Source of the DNA: Brachyspira hampsonii | GTDB taxonomy: Bacteria; Spirochaetota; Brachyspiria; Brachyspirales; Brachyspiraceae | Assembly: GCF_001746205.1 (NCBI RefSeq) | Contig: NZ_MDCO01000009.1 | Location: 62,001 to 126,000, forward strand | Direction: 5' to 3' | DNA: 64,000 nucleotides | Shown here: positions 1 to 9,100 of the stretch, piece by piece | How positions within the stretch are numbered: the first letter of the stretch is position 1 | Layout: every line of letters starts with the position of its first letter | Translations under genes and position numbers: made by a program | Notes under the pieces: model-generated | What the model saw: only the letters and a program-made list of their open reading frames with translations | The model's database searches: none | Told to the model about the DNA's origin: nothing

Positions 1-1
1 G

Positions 2-106
2 TGGGATAAGCTCATATTTAATGCTATGGGTAAAGATTATTCTCTTCATAAAACTGTTTTGGAATATACTAAGCTTTATAAAAAATTATTAAATACCGAA
101 AAGTAA
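2..106 (+). CDS. glgA: Glycogen synthase, C-terminal fragment
   Basis: An open frame enters from the left edge and ends at TAA 104-106, leaving 34 residues. They begin WDKLIFNAMGKDYS and end with a YTKLYKKLL helix. This matches the last helix of GT5 glycogen/starch synthases, where W..L..NAM..DFSW is followed by a tyrosine-rich A..Y..LY helix. The enzyme transfers glucose from ADP-glucose to glycogen. Only the tail is visible, so completeness cannot be judged. A strong ribosome site for the next gene lies about 75 bases downstream. Confidence 0.7.
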   Translation, partial: WDKLIFNAMGKDYSLHKTVLEYTKLYKKLLNTEK

Positions 107-192
107 TATTATTTTTATATAAAATTATTGCTTGAGTTTAATATAATTCTGTATCAGAGTTATAAATATGATATTTTAAAGGAGTTCAAATT

Positions 193-690
193 ATGGCAAA
201 AGATCCAAGTTTTGATATAGTTTCTGAGGTTGATATGCAGGTTATAGATGACTGTGTCAATGTTGCTGTTAAAGAAATAGATAATAGATTCGATTTCAAA
301 GGACAGAATATACAAATTGAGCTGAACAAAGGTGAAAAAACAATAACTATACTAGCACCTGCAGATTTTGTTCTTAATCAGGTTAGAGATATTTTATTTC
401 AGAAATTCATTAAAAGAGGTTTAAATCAAAAGTGCTTAAAAGAAAAGAAAAAAGAAAAAGCTGCAGGAGATTCTATAAGAGAGATTAATGAAATAGTTCA
501 TGGCATAGATAAAGATTTAGCTAAACAGATAGTTAAAGATATTAAAGACATGAAATTGAAAGTTCAGGCAAGCATACAAGATGAACAAATCAGAGTTTCA
601 GGAGCTAAAAAAGATGATTTGCAGGCTGTTATTACGATGATTAAAGGAAAGGATTATCCTATACCTTTGCAGTTTACAAATTACAGATGA
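193..690 (+). CDS. yajQ: YajQ family nucleotide-binding protein (UPF0234)
   Basis: The 165-residue product has the full length of the YajQ/UPF0234 family. It opens with the family signature [10 protein letters not shown] and contains NRFDFKGQ near residues 32-39, with two ferredoxin-like halves. In some bacteria YajQ homologues bind cyclic di-GMP or nucleic acids, but the role here is unproven. The start is supported by AAAGGAG about 8 bases upstream. It is a single-gene unit closed by a GC-rich hairpin and T-run at 714-741. A cyclic di-GMP link would fit the HD-GYP-like gene at 9.1 kb, but that is inference. Confidence 0.93.
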   Translation: MAKDPSFDIVSEVDMQVIDDCVNVAVKEIDNRFDFKGQNIQIELNKGEKTITILAPADFVLNQVRDILFQKFIKRGLNQKCLKEKKKEKAAGDSIREINEIVHGIDKDLAKQIVKDIKDMKLKVQASIQDEQIRVSGAKKDDLQAVITMIKGKDYPIPLQFTNYR

Positions 691-713
691 TATTTATAAA
701 AATGCAAAATTAA

Positions 714-741
714 AGGGAGCTTTCGATAAGCCCCCTTTTTT
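714..741 (+). terminator. Intrinsic terminator after yajQ
   Basis: GGGAGCTT pairs with AAGCCCCC (one mismatch) around a short loop and is followed by seven T. It lies 24 bases after the yajQ stop, between convergent yajQ and lexA. Confidence 0.75.
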
Positions 742-753
742 TATTATTATCAA

Positions 754-1380
754 TCATATTTTTAATCTTATTAGTCCTATTACTTTACCTACTATAGTTA
801 TACTTTCTCTCTCTATAGGGGGGTAATTATTATTTTCAGATACTAATTTAATACAGTCTTTTTCTCTGAAAAATCTTTTAATAGTTATTTCTTCGTTTCC
901 ATTATCATCTATTTTAGCAACAACAATATCTCCGTTATCAGCCTCATTTGAAGGGTGAACTAATACCATATCGCCTTCTTTTATGTGGGCATTTATCATA
1001 GAATCACCGATTACTTTCATAAGAAAATTATTCTCATCTTGTGCTATAGATTTGGGAAGAGAATAAGTTTCTTCTATAGTTTCATCTGCAACATCCATTA
1101 AAAGACCTGCTTTAACCTCATTAGCAAGAAGAGGAATTTTTATCATATTATGATTTCCTTTTTCTGAAGTGTCTATAGGAACACTGCCTCTTGCTCTTTT
1201 ACCTGTTTTTTTTACATATCCTTTTTTTTCCAATGCTGTCAAATGAGTTGTTACTGCAGTAGGAGAAGCGAAATTGAAATGAACCATGATTTCTTTAACA
1301 GTAGGAGGATAGCCGTTTTCATTGGTGAATTTTTGCAGAAAATTAAAAATATCTCTTTGTTTATCTGTCAATTCAGTCAT
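754..1380 (-). CDS. lexA: LexA repressor
   Basis: The 208-residue product is a full-length SOS repressor with an N-terminal winged helix-turn-helix (about 1-65) and a C-terminal S24 self-cleavage domain. Visible catalytic features are the Ala91-Gly92 scissile bond (VKAGLL), Ser127 in IGDSM and Lys168 in TIKRF. RecA-stimulated autocleavage would derepress DNA-repair genes. Its own promoter has consensus TTGACA and TATAAT boxes, and the spacer and leader contain short dyads such as ATACCGTAT that could be autoregulatory. The cognate LexA box in this genus is not known to me. Confidence 0.95.
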   Translation of the reverse strand: MTELTDKQRDIFNFLQKFTNENGYPPTVKEIMVHFNFASPTAVTTHLTALEKKGYVKKTGKRARGSVPIDTSEKGNHNMIKIPLLANEVKAGLLMDVADETIEETYSLPKSIAQDENNFLMKVIGDSMINAHIKEGDMVLVHPSNEADNGDIVVAKIDDNGNEEITIKRFFREKDCIKLVSENNNYPPIERESITIVGKVIGLIRLKI

Positions 1381-1415
1381 ATTATACCTCTTTATATTAA
1401 CATACCGTATTTGTT

Positions 1416-1443
1416 ATTATACTATACAAAAATATGATGTCAA
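1416..1443 (-). promoter_or_regulatory. lexA promoter
   Basis: On the minus strand TTGACA (1443-1438) and TATAAT (1421-1416) are separated by 16 bases, both perfect sigma-70 consensus. The -10 box lies 35 bases upstream of the lexA ATG. The partial dyad ATACCGTAT (1402-1410) sits in the early transcribed region and is a weak candidate operator. Confidence 0.8.
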
Positions 1444-1555
1444 GTTTTTATGTGAAAAAATATATTTTTATGACTAATTATATTAAAAAAATTATAATTA
1501 TTTTAGTATAATTATAAACTTTAACAAATTGAGATGTTTTTAGTATAATTAAATA

Positions 1556-1825
1556 ATGAATAAATCAGCAGGCTTAATGATTTATTTGTATTATATTTAA
1601 TTTTTAAAGAAGATGATGAGTATATATTATAAAATATTAAAATGATTCGGATTTTAAATCTTTGAATCTGTGAATAATCTTGAAATAATTAAGCATTATA
1701 ATATGCTTTAAAATAAAAATTTAAAAGAATCAATTATTGATGTTAAAGATGGCAAAAAGATTTAGAAAAATAAATTAATAAGATTATATTAGGCAGCCAT
1801 ATTATGAGTAAAGTTATATATAAAT
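1556..1825 (+). pseudogene. Decayed PD-(D/E)XK (Rpn/PF12784) transposase remnant
   Basis: Translation in shifting frames recovers pieces colinear with the intact protein at 23901-24866. RLNDLFVLYLIFKEDDEYIL matches its residues 6-25, NDSDF matches NDADF, and NLEIIKHYN followed by NKNLKESIIDVK matches residues 43-65. A final AAIL piece matches QAAML near residue 238. Several stop codons, at least two frameshifts and a large internal deletion remove any function. Even the upstream TTTTTAGTATAAT is shared with the intact copy's promoter. This explains an otherwise empty 700-base gap and shows the family has moved or recombined here before. Confidence 0.8.
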
Positions 1826-1944
1826 ATTATAATGTTTATATATTAATTATACAAAAAATGCAGAATAGAAGTTGAAAAAATCATATTTATATTATAGAAT
1901 GTAAGTATGTATGATTTGTTATTAAATAATTTCTGCTTAAGGTT

Positions 1945-2033
1945 CCAAGCCAAGCCAAGCCAAGCCAAGCCAAGCCAAGCCAAGCCAAGCCAAGCCAAGC
2001 CAAGCCAAGCCAAGCCAAGCCAAGCCAAGCCAA
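1945..2033. repeat. Pentanucleotide tandem array (CCAAG)17 plus CCAA
   Basis: Seventeen perfect CCAAG units plus a partial unit stand out in GC content from the surrounding AT-rich DNA. The array ends 114 bases before the lipoprotein start at 2148. It creates a low-complexity LGLAW reading frame on the minus strand that I do not consider a gene. Such arrays change length by slipped-strand mispairing. Confidence 0.97.
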
Positions 2034-2147
2034 TAATATGAACTCGTTTTATTATCAATCATCAAAAAAAATTTGCCAAAAATTTTTCAAATCTGTAAAT
2101 ATTAAATTAATCAAGTTTACAATAACTAACAATAATAGGATTATACT

Positions 2148-3887
2148 ATGAAAAAGAATTTTATTAACAATAATAAGAAATTTTATTTTTTACTTCTTTT
2201 ATTGATTTTAGTAATAGTTATGATAATCTCCTGTAAAAAGGTTAATATTTTAAGCCCTACACATATACCGCCTCCAACCGATTTTAGAATACCTGAAGAC
2301 TCAATACCCGGACATGTAGATGTTACTCCGATGCCTGCACAAAACGGTGAAGTATTCGGAAGTTTTAGTAAGAAGTTTAAATATCAAGGCAAATGGTATA
2401 TATTGGCTGGCTATATGTATAACTATGACCCTAAAAGCAAAACATTAACTAAAACAGCTAATAATGTACTTTTAGAAATAGATAATAATGCAAATATAAA
2501 TATATATGCTAAAAATGTTGATTATTCTATTTTTAGCAGACTAAAAAATATATCAGTAATAGAAAATGATAAAATTATATATGAACCTGATACATGCGGA
2601 AGTTTCTTTATGTCAAATATTTCTGTGCTTGGTGATAATATTATCAATTCCATAGTATATGACAGCACATATTATACATCATCAGATTTATTTAATTGGC
2701 AGACAAACGGTTCTGCTGATAATGTACGCTATAAAATGCCTACACCAAACCCAAATAATCCAAATGAAAGTTTTCAGGGAGGATATGGAATGGGTGTATC
2801 TAGTTTTTTTCAATTTAAAGATTATATATATTTAATGGGATTAAAAGAAACTTTTTATGAGCAGAATCCTTCAGGTAGAAGACCTGTTAATGCTCCGTCA
2901 TATACAGTAAGCAAAAATTATTATTACAGAATACATAAAAGCAAAGATACTTCTGTAGGAGCTAATTGGGAGAAAATAGATAATACTCCTTGGGGTGAAA
3001 GAAGCGGAGCCGAAAATAACTATGGTTATGACATTGCGATTGATAAGGATAAAATATATTTTACAGGAGGATATAGATGTTATTATGAATATGATCCTTC
3101 TATTAGTAAATGGCGTCTAAGAGTAGAAATCCTTAGAGATGATAAAAGGATATGGTCAAGTACAGATGGAGTACATTGGACTTTAGAGCCTAATTCAGAT
3201 GCTTATAAAAAAGCTGAAAAGATTGATATTCTTGATAATACTTTTAAAGGATTAGACAAATATTTGCCAAACAGAATAAAAACTCCTGAAGAGCCTAATT
3301 GGGTAAAACTAGATAATGGTATATATTATAAATCAGATAATACATATTCATATAAGGGAATTGATGGAAAAGGATATTATTATCCTGAACCTCCTTATGC
3401 AGAAATAGATGCAGCATATAAGAGAGGTGAAGAATATTTTACTGTTTCAGAAACTCATTTGAAAGGAGCAGGTAAGAATCAATTTTTTGCCGCAAGAGAA
3501 AAACCTAATGAAGCTGACAGCTGGAAGCTTATTACTCCAATAGATTATACAGATAATTTAATGGTATGGCAGAGCGGCGGTGAGAAAGTATTGCTTAATA
3601 TTAATAATAAAGTAATACAGCTTGTAGATTATTATCAAATAGATATTATGCTTAAAAGCCCTCCTATTCAATCATATACTACTTTGCTTAATTATTTTAG
3701 AGAATGGGCAAAGAAGTTCAGAGAAGGTTATTATGATTCTTTCCAAGGTGGTTTTATTATTGATATCCAGACTGCTATGTATTATGATGCTAGAGCTGAT
3801 ATGGTAGAGGCTTATATGAAGAATTATAAAGAATATATTATGCCTGATGATGCTATTACGCATTATACTGTGGAGTTTAGATATTAA
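2148..3887 (+). CDS. Putative lipoprotein with Asp-box-like (BNR) motifs
   Basis: This 579-residue protein starts with a lysine-rich n-region, a long hydrophobic core and a lipobox ending IISC (about residue 29), so it should be a lipid-anchored surface or periplasmic protein. The mature part has scattered S.D...W motifs (SSDLFNW, SKDTSVGANW, SSTDGVHW) resembling the Asp-boxes of beta-propeller sialidase/BNR proteins, and it is rich in Tyr and Trp. No catalytic residues could be identified, so no enzymatic role is claimed. It stands alone. The (CCAAG) array 114 bases upstream could tune its expression. The ribosome site is weak (AATAGGA about 10 bases before ATG). Confidence 0.6.
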   Translation: MKKNFINNNKKFYFLLLLLILVIVMIISCKKVNILSPTHIPPPTDFRIPEDSIPGHVDVTPMPAQNGEVFGSFSKKFKYQGKWYILAGYMYNYDPKSKTLTKTANNVLLEIDNNANINIYAKNVDYSIFSRLKNISVIENDKIIYEPDTCGSFFMSNISVLGDNIINSIVYDSTYYTSSDLFNWQTNGSADNVRYKMPTPNPNNPNESFQGGYGMGVSSFFQFKDYIYLMGLKETFYEQNPSGRRPVNAPSYTVSKNYYYRIHKSKDTSVGANWEKIDNTPWGERSGAENNYGYDIAIDKDKIYFTGGYRCYYEYDPSISKWRLRVEILRDDKRIWSSTDGVHWTLEPNSDAYKKAEKIDILDNTFKGLDKYLPNRIKTPEEPNWVKLDNGIYYKSDNTYSYKGIDGKGYYYPEPPYAEIDAAYKRGEEYFTVSETHLKGAGKNQFFAAREKPNEADSWKLITPIDYTDNLMVWQSGGEKVLLNINNKVIQLVDYYQIDIMLKSPPIQSYTTLLNYFREWAKKFREGYYDSFQGGFIIDIQTAMYYDARADMVEAYMKNYKEYIMPDDAITHYTVEFRY

Positions 3888-3938
3888 AATAATGTTTCAG
3901 ATACTATTAATAAATTAAACAGATTAAAAATATTAATT

Positions 3939-4589
3939 TTAATTACCGCATCTTAATTTATTAATAGTATCTTTTTTATTATCACTGTCAATTACAGCAC
4001 TTCCAGCCACAAGGAAATTTGCCCCTGCCTCAACTACCCTATTGCAAGTTTTTAAATTAACTCCGCCGTCAACTGCCAGCATTATGTCTCTATTACCAAT
4101 CATTTTTTTAGCTTCTTCTATTTTTTTTAATGATGATTCGATAAATTTTTGTCCTCCAAATCCAGGGTTAACACTCATTATAAGTACATAATCTATGTCA
4201 TCAATGATAGGCTCTATAACATCAGCTCTAGTATGCGGATTAAGAACAATACCCGCTTTAATATTATGTGCTTTGATTTGATAAATAAGTCTATGAATAT
4301 GAATATTTCCTTCAAAATGCACACTTATGATATCAGCACCAGCTTCAGCAAAATCATCAATATGCTTTTCAGGATTTACTATCATAAGATGAACATCAAG
4401 AGGTATTTTACTTACATTTTTTATATCCGAAACTATTTTAGCTCCGAATGTAATCTTCGGAACAAACGCTCCATCCATTATATCCAAATGAAGATAATCG
4501 CTTCCTGCTTCTTCAAGTTCTTTTATAGTATTTTCTAAATTTGAGAAAGATGCTGTAAGTATTGAAGGTGCTATATTAATTTTATTCAT
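3939..4589 (-). CDS. rpe: Ribulose-phosphate 3-epimerase
   Basis: The 216-residue TIM-barrel protein interconverts ribulose 5-phosphate and xylulose 5-phosphate in the pentose phosphate pathway. It shows the family start APSILTASF, the metal/catalytic segment HLDIMDGAFVP (His34, Asp36), the HLMI strand, the MSVNPGFGGQ phosphate-binding loop and a DGGVN motif near the C-terminus. It ends at the usual length. The start follows an AGGAAAA ribosome site. It lies 37 bases downstream of rnc on the same strand and probably shares its transcript. Confidence 0.96.
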   Translation of the reverse strand: MNKINIAPSILTASFSNLENTIKELEEAGSDYLHLDIMDGAFVPKITFGAKIVSDIKNVSKIPLDVHLMIVNPEKHIDDFAEAGADIISVHFEGNIHIHRLIYQIKAHNIKAGIVLNPHTRADVIEPIIDDIDYVLIMSVNPGFGGQKFIESSLKKIEEAKKMIGNRDIMLAVDGGVNLKTCNRVVEAGANFLVAGSAVIDSDNKKDTINKLRCGN

Positions 4590-4626
4590 GAAGTTTTCCT
4601 TTTTTAATAAATAATTAATTTAATAA

Positions 4627-5370
4627 TCATATTTTTTTTAATCTGCTTATTTTTTTAATAGATATACTTGCCATTTCTATTTTATCCAATGCTTTTTTGG
4701 CAGCATTAGTTTCTGCTTCTTTCTTACTTTTACCTATACCCAAAGCAAAATTTTTATCATTTACAAAAACTTCAGCTTTGAACATCTCATGATTATTATC
4801 ATCATAATACTCATACGATTTATATATAGGACTAGTTTTATGTTTTTTCTGTATAAGTTCTTGGAATATAGTTTTATAATCTTTATCAAAGTTTTCAATA
4901 TCCAAATTACTAAGTCTTTCTTCATAAGAACGCATAACAAATTTGTACGCACTTGTAATGCCGGAATCTAAATATATTGCTCCAACTATGGCCTCAAATA
5001 AATCTTCAAGCATATTATCTCTATACCTACCGCCTGAAGCTTCTTCGCCATGTCCCAAAAGCAGAAAATCTCCAAGTTTAAGTTCTTTTGAAATATCAGC
5101 CAAACTCTTTTGAGATACTAAAGAAGATTTTACCTTAGATAATAATCCCTCTTTACTGCTGTTGTATTTTCTAAATAGATAATCTGATATAACAAGAGAA
5201 AGCACAGAGTCTCCTAAAAACTCCAATCTCTGATTATATTTCAACTTCTTTTTGGATTCATTAGCATAAGTTCTATGAGTTATAGCCTCCAACAGATAAG
5301 CTTTGTTTTTAAACTCATATTTTATAGCCATCTGACAATTATTTAAGATTTTATCTATATTCATAACCAT
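4627..5370 (-). CDS. rnc: Ribonuclease III
   Basis: The 247-residue enzyme cleaves double-stranded RNA in rRNA maturation and mRNA decay. The endonuclease domain (about 10-160) carries the signature QRLEFLGDSVL, with Glu50, Asp54, Asp123 and Glu126 as the four metal-binding acids. A C-terminal dsRNA-binding domain (about 170-240) ends with the typical KKEAETNAAKKAL helix. Two in-frame ATGs occur at residues 1 and 3, and AGG five bases upstream favours the first. It is cotranscribed with rpe. Confidence 0.95.
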   Translation of the reverse strand: MVMNIDKILNNCQMAIKYEFKNKAYLLEAITHRTYANESKKKLKYNQRLEFLGDSVLSLVISDYLFRKYNSSKEGLLSKVKSSLVSQKSLADISKELKLGDFLLLGHGEEASGGRYRDNMLEDLFEAIVGAIYLDSGITSAYKFVMRSYEERLSNLDIENFDKDYKTIFQELIQKKHKTSPIYKSYEYYDDNNHEMFKAEVFVNDKNFALGIGKSKKEAETNAAKKALDKIEMASISIKKISRLKKI

Positions 5371-5635
5371 ATCTGCCTAACAGTATTGTATTTATAATAC
5401 AATGAATAAAATAACAGTCAAGAAAATAATATAATTTTTTAATATTTTTTAATAAATAAAAATTCTGTATATAATTTATTTCAAGTTAAACATATATATA
5501 TTATCATATTTTTAATTATGCATTAAAACATTATAAGACATACCTAGTTCTATACACAAAAATAGGAAAAATATATAAATCAATATATTTAATATAATTT
5601 GACTAATTATTTTTTTATTATAGAATAATTTTACT

Positions 5636-8212
5636 ATGGAAAAAATTATAAGAAGAACTGCATTAACTATAATATATACCTTGTTATTATCTATAATAGC
5701 AATTTCAATTATATTCATACCAAAAGGCTATGATTTTTATAAACATTGCAAAGAATACATAAACAAGCCATTCTCAAAAGACGAATTATCCATAAACGAA
5801 GAGAGAGCTTTAAAAATATATGACAGAAACTCTATACTGATATCAACTATATTTCCAAAGCATGGAGGATTTTTTGAAGAGGTAAAATATAAAGACTTAT
5901 CAACAAATTTGATTAATGCTGTAGTAAGTGCAGAGGATAAAAATTTTTTTAACCACAACGGAATAGACTATAAAGCTATAATAAGAGCATTTTTATCAAA
6001 TTTAATAAGCGGAAAGGTAGTTTCAGGCGGAAGTACAATTACTCAGCAGCTAGCTAAAAGTATAATTCCTCGTGAAAGAACATATATTAATAAATTCTAT
6101 GAGGCACTTGATGCTGTAAGACTAGAAAAAAATCTCACAAAAGAAGAAATACTCACTGAATATTTAAATAGAGTATTTTTTGGAAACAACTGTTACGGAG
6201 TTGGTGCAGCAAGCGATCTGTACTTTCATAAAAAAGTTAATGATTTAAATAATAATGAATCTGCAATGCTTGCTTCTATAATAAAGTCTGGTACAAAGTT
6301 TAATCCATATAAATACGAAGAGAGATTAAAATCAAGAAGAATATATGTATTAGGAGAGATGAAAAATAATAACTTTATTACAGAAGAAGATTATAATAAA
6401 AGTATTAATGAAAAATTAAATATATATAATGATAAAGATAAATATACTTTTAAAGCCCCTCATTTTACAATGTATGCTAGAGAATCACTTGAGCAGTTAA
6501 AATATACAGGAGTAACAGAATTAAGAACTACATTAGACTATAATATGCAGAAAGAAGCAGTTTTGGTTATAAGTAATTCGAGTCAGTCGCTTCATACTTT
6601 CAATGTACGCAATATTTCATGCGTAATACTTAATGCCAAAACAGGAGAAGTGCTTTCAATGATAGGCTCTATGGACTATTTTGATACAGAAACACATGGG
6701 GCAGTGAATGGGGCAACTGCATTAAGACAGGCTGGAAGTACATTAAAACCTTTTATGTATGCTTATATATTTGATAAAGGGGAATCACCTGCTTCTGTCA
6801 TAGCCGATATTAAAACTTATATCAATTCACCCGGCGGAGATTATATACCAGAAAATTTTGACCATAAATATAGAGGTCCTGTTACTATAAGAGATGCATT
6901 AGCTAATTCACTTAATATACCTGCTGTAAAATGGCTTGCAAGATACAGTATAAGAGATTTTCAGAACATACTTTTAAAATCAGGATTAAGCTCTATAGAT
7001 AAAAATCCAGACTATTACGGATATTCTTTAGTGCTTGGAAGTGCCGAAGTTCGTTTGATAGATTTAGCTTCTGCATATACAATATTCCCAAACTCTGGTA
7101 CATTTATCAACCATTACTCAATCACTTCATTAAAAAAAGCAAACGGAGAAGTTATAACACTTCCTAAAAAAACAACTAGAAAGGTAATATCAGAAGAGAG
7201 TGCATATTTAATAACAAGCATACTCTCTGACAGAAATGCTAGAATGGGTTCTTTTAGAAGTTATAAAGGAATAGTATATCCGTTTTCTATAGCAATAAAA
7301 ACAGGAACATCAAAAGGATCAAGAGATGCATGGGCTGTAGGGTACACTAAAGATTATATAGTGGGTATTTGGCTTGGAGATTTTGCTGGAAGCGAGATGA
7401 TTAATATAACAGGCGGAAATGGTGCTGTGCCTATACTTTATGATTTATTTACTATGCTTAATAAAAGTCAGAAAGAAACTAAATGGGATAAGCCAGATAC
7501 TATAGTAAAAAGAGAAATATGTCTCATAAGCGGAAAACTTAGAGGAGAGTTCTGTAAAGAAACAAGAGTTGAAGAGTTCTCTCATATAAATGTTCCAAAA
7601 GAAGAATGCGATGTTCATAACTTATATATAAAAACAAATTCTGACGGATCTCTTACAGAAAAAGTTTTTATTAATCTTCCTAATGAATATAATGGTTGGA
7701 TAAGAGAACAGCAAATAGAACGCCCTACTTCAGAATGGACAAAAGTTAATAATATCTATGCATATAATAGAATGAAAAATAATAATCAAAACAGTAATTT
7801 AGAAAGTATAAATCAAGAAAATAGTTTTGATTTAAATTCAGCTGATAGAGTTCAAATGAATGTAAATAATATAAATACTTATAATGCTTCATCTGAAATA
7901 AAAACAGATAACAATATAAACAATATAAAAGAAAGGCTTTCAATAAAAGAGCCAACAGATAACTCCGTATACAAAATAGATTCAACTCTTCCTATAGAAT
8001 ATCAAAACATATTCATATCATCGTATATACCAAAAAATATTATAAATGCTACACTATTTTGCAATAATGAAGCTATAGCTAATATTAATGACTTAAAAAA
8101 AGAATATATAAGATGGAATCTAAAACAAGGTGATTATACTTTTTACATAGAAGCAAAAACCGATGATGGAGCGACTGTAAAAAGTCCGCTTGTTAAAATA
8201 CATGTACAGTAA
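5636..8212 (+). CDS. pbpC: Penicillin-binding protein 1C (bifunctional peptidoglycan synthase)
   Basis: This 858-residue class A PBP has one N-terminal membrane anchor (about 8-28). A GT51 glycosyltransferase domain follows, with SAEDKNFFNHNG (Glu100 catalytic) and GGSTITQQLAKS (131-142). The transpeptidase domain shows S368-T-L-K371, S425-L-N427 and K555-T-G557. The last 100 residues match the C-terminal beta domain seen in PBP1C proteins (IKEPTDNSVY onward). A 90-residue Asn-rich linker precedes it. It polymerises and cross-links peptidoglycan in the periplasm. No clear ribosome site precedes the ATG, so the exact start is less certain. It is the first gene of a + strand run continuing to 10.2 kb. 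Confidence 0.93.
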   Translation: MEKIIRRTALTIIYTLLLSIIAISIIFIPKGYDFYKHCKEYINKPFSKDELSINEERALKIYDRNSILISTIFPKHGGFFEEVKYKDLSTNLINAVVSAEDKNFFNHNGIDYKAIIRAFLSNLISGKVVSGGSTITQQLAKSIIPRERTYINKFYEALDAVRLEKNLTKEEILTEYLNRVFFGNNCYGVGAASDLYFHKKVNDLNNNESAMLASIIKSGTKFNPYKYEERLKSRRIYVLGEMKNNNFITEEDYNKSINEKLNIYNDKDKYTFKAPHFTMYARESLEQLKYTGVTELRTTLDYNMQKEAVLVISNSSQSLHTFNVRNISCVILNAKTGEVLSMIGSMDYFDTETHGAVNGATALRQAGSTLKPFMYAYIFDKGESPASVIADIKTYINSPGGDYIPENFDHKYRGPVTIRDALANSLNIPAVKWLARYSIRDFQNILLKSGLSSIDKNPDYYGYSLVLGSAEVRLIDLASAYTIFPNSGTFINHYSITSLKKANGEVITLPKKTTRKVISEESAYLITSILSDRNARMGSFRSYKGIVYPFSIAIKTGTSKGSRDAWAVGYTKDYIVGIWLGDFAGSEMINITGGNGAVPILYDLFTMLNKSQKETKWDKPDTIVKREICLISGKLRGEFCKETRVEEFSHINVPKEECDVHNLYIKTNSDGSLTEKVFINLPNEYNGWIREQQIERPTSEWTKVNNIYAYNRMKNNNQNSNLESINQENSFDLNSADRVQMNVNNINTYNASSEIKTDNNINNIKERLSIKEPTDNSVYKIDSTLPIEYQNIFISSYIPKNIINATLFCNNEAIANINDLKKEYIRWNLKQGDYTFYIEAKTDDGATVKSPLVKIHVQ

Positions 8213-8287
8213 AAAAAAACAGTATTGATAATTTTTTTAATGTCGATAATATTAATAGTGTAATATGTATTTTATGGAGTTTTATTT

Positions 8288-9037
8288 ATGTTGAATAAAA
8301 AAATTATTTCTATACTATTAATGCTTTCTATGGCTTTCTCTTTGCAGTCAGCTTACAAAAGCAATCAATATATGAAAGTTATAGATGTTAAAGGAAGAGT
8401 AAAAATATCTTCTCAAAAAGCTATAGTAAAACCTGCACAAAACGGAGATTTATTATTCAGTAAAGATAATATTTCTACAGAAGGAGATTCATATCTTACT
8501 TCATATTTAGAAAGTAATAATATATTCAAAGTTAAAGAAAACTCTTCTTTAAATATAGATGAATCTTATGATAAAACAGGAAATACAAAACTCCATTTAA
8601 ATAAAGGAGATTTTTTAATAGCAGCTTCATCTAATGCTAAACCAGACTCTATTATCGTTTCTACTTCAAATGCTAATATTAAAGTATCCGGTATAGCAGC
8701 TGTTACATATACTAATGGAAATACAAAAGCACAATTTCTATACGGAGACGGAGAAATCAATGGTACTAAAGTTAATCAGTTTATGGAAGCTAATATAGAT
8801 AATTCAAATAAACTATCTATAAAAGATATAGAATTAAATCAAGACTTAACTAATACTATAAATGAAATAATTTCAATGCCTTATGTTGAAACTGTGGTTC
8901 CTGAAAAAATAGATATTAGTAATATCAAAAATCAAGTAAATACTGAGACTAATACGGCAGCAGAAACTATAGATTATGTAGGCAATACAAATGAAAATAT
9001 AACTACATTCATTATTACTAATGAAACAAAAAGATAA
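8288..9037 (+). CDS. FecR-domain-like exported protein
   Basis: The 249-residue product has a Sec signal peptide (MLNKKIISILLMLSMAFSL, cleavage near 22-25). A FecR-like repeat fold follows: KVIDVKGRVKISS, then G.LL...D.ISTEGDSYL, a LNIDES..KTG.TKLHLNKGDF segment and IKVSGIAAVTY. This order is typical of FecR/PF04773 proteins in spirochaetes, which are periplasmic or envelope proteins of unknown role rather than sigma regulators. No partner sigma factor is nearby. It lies 75 bases after pbpC and 63 before the HD-GYP-like gene, so an envelope-related operon is possible. Confidence 0.6.
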   Translation: MLNKKIISILLMLSMAFSLQSAYKSNQYMKVIDVKGRVKISSQKAIVKPAQNGDLLFSKDNISTEGDSYLTSYLESNNIFKVKENSSLNIDESYDKTGNTKLHLNKGDFLIAASSNAKPDSIIVSTSNANIKVSGIAAVTYTNGNTKAQFLYGDGEINGTKVNQFMEANIDNSNKLSIKDIELNQDLTNTINEIISMPYVETVVPEKIDISNIKNQVNTETNTAAETIDYVGNTNENITTFIITNETKR

Positions 9038-9100
9038 TTTTTAAATATATAAAAATAATTCCGATATACTATTAATTAAATATTTTAAAGAGTTAAAAAA

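Noticed and set aside
1843-2058. Minus-strand frame encoding repeated LGLAW
   Set aside because: It is the translation of the CCAAG array; no ribosome site, no family, and unit-length changes would shift the frame.
4149-4538. Long + strand frame opposite rpe
   Set aside because: It is a shadow of the well-supported rpe gene with no family similarity.
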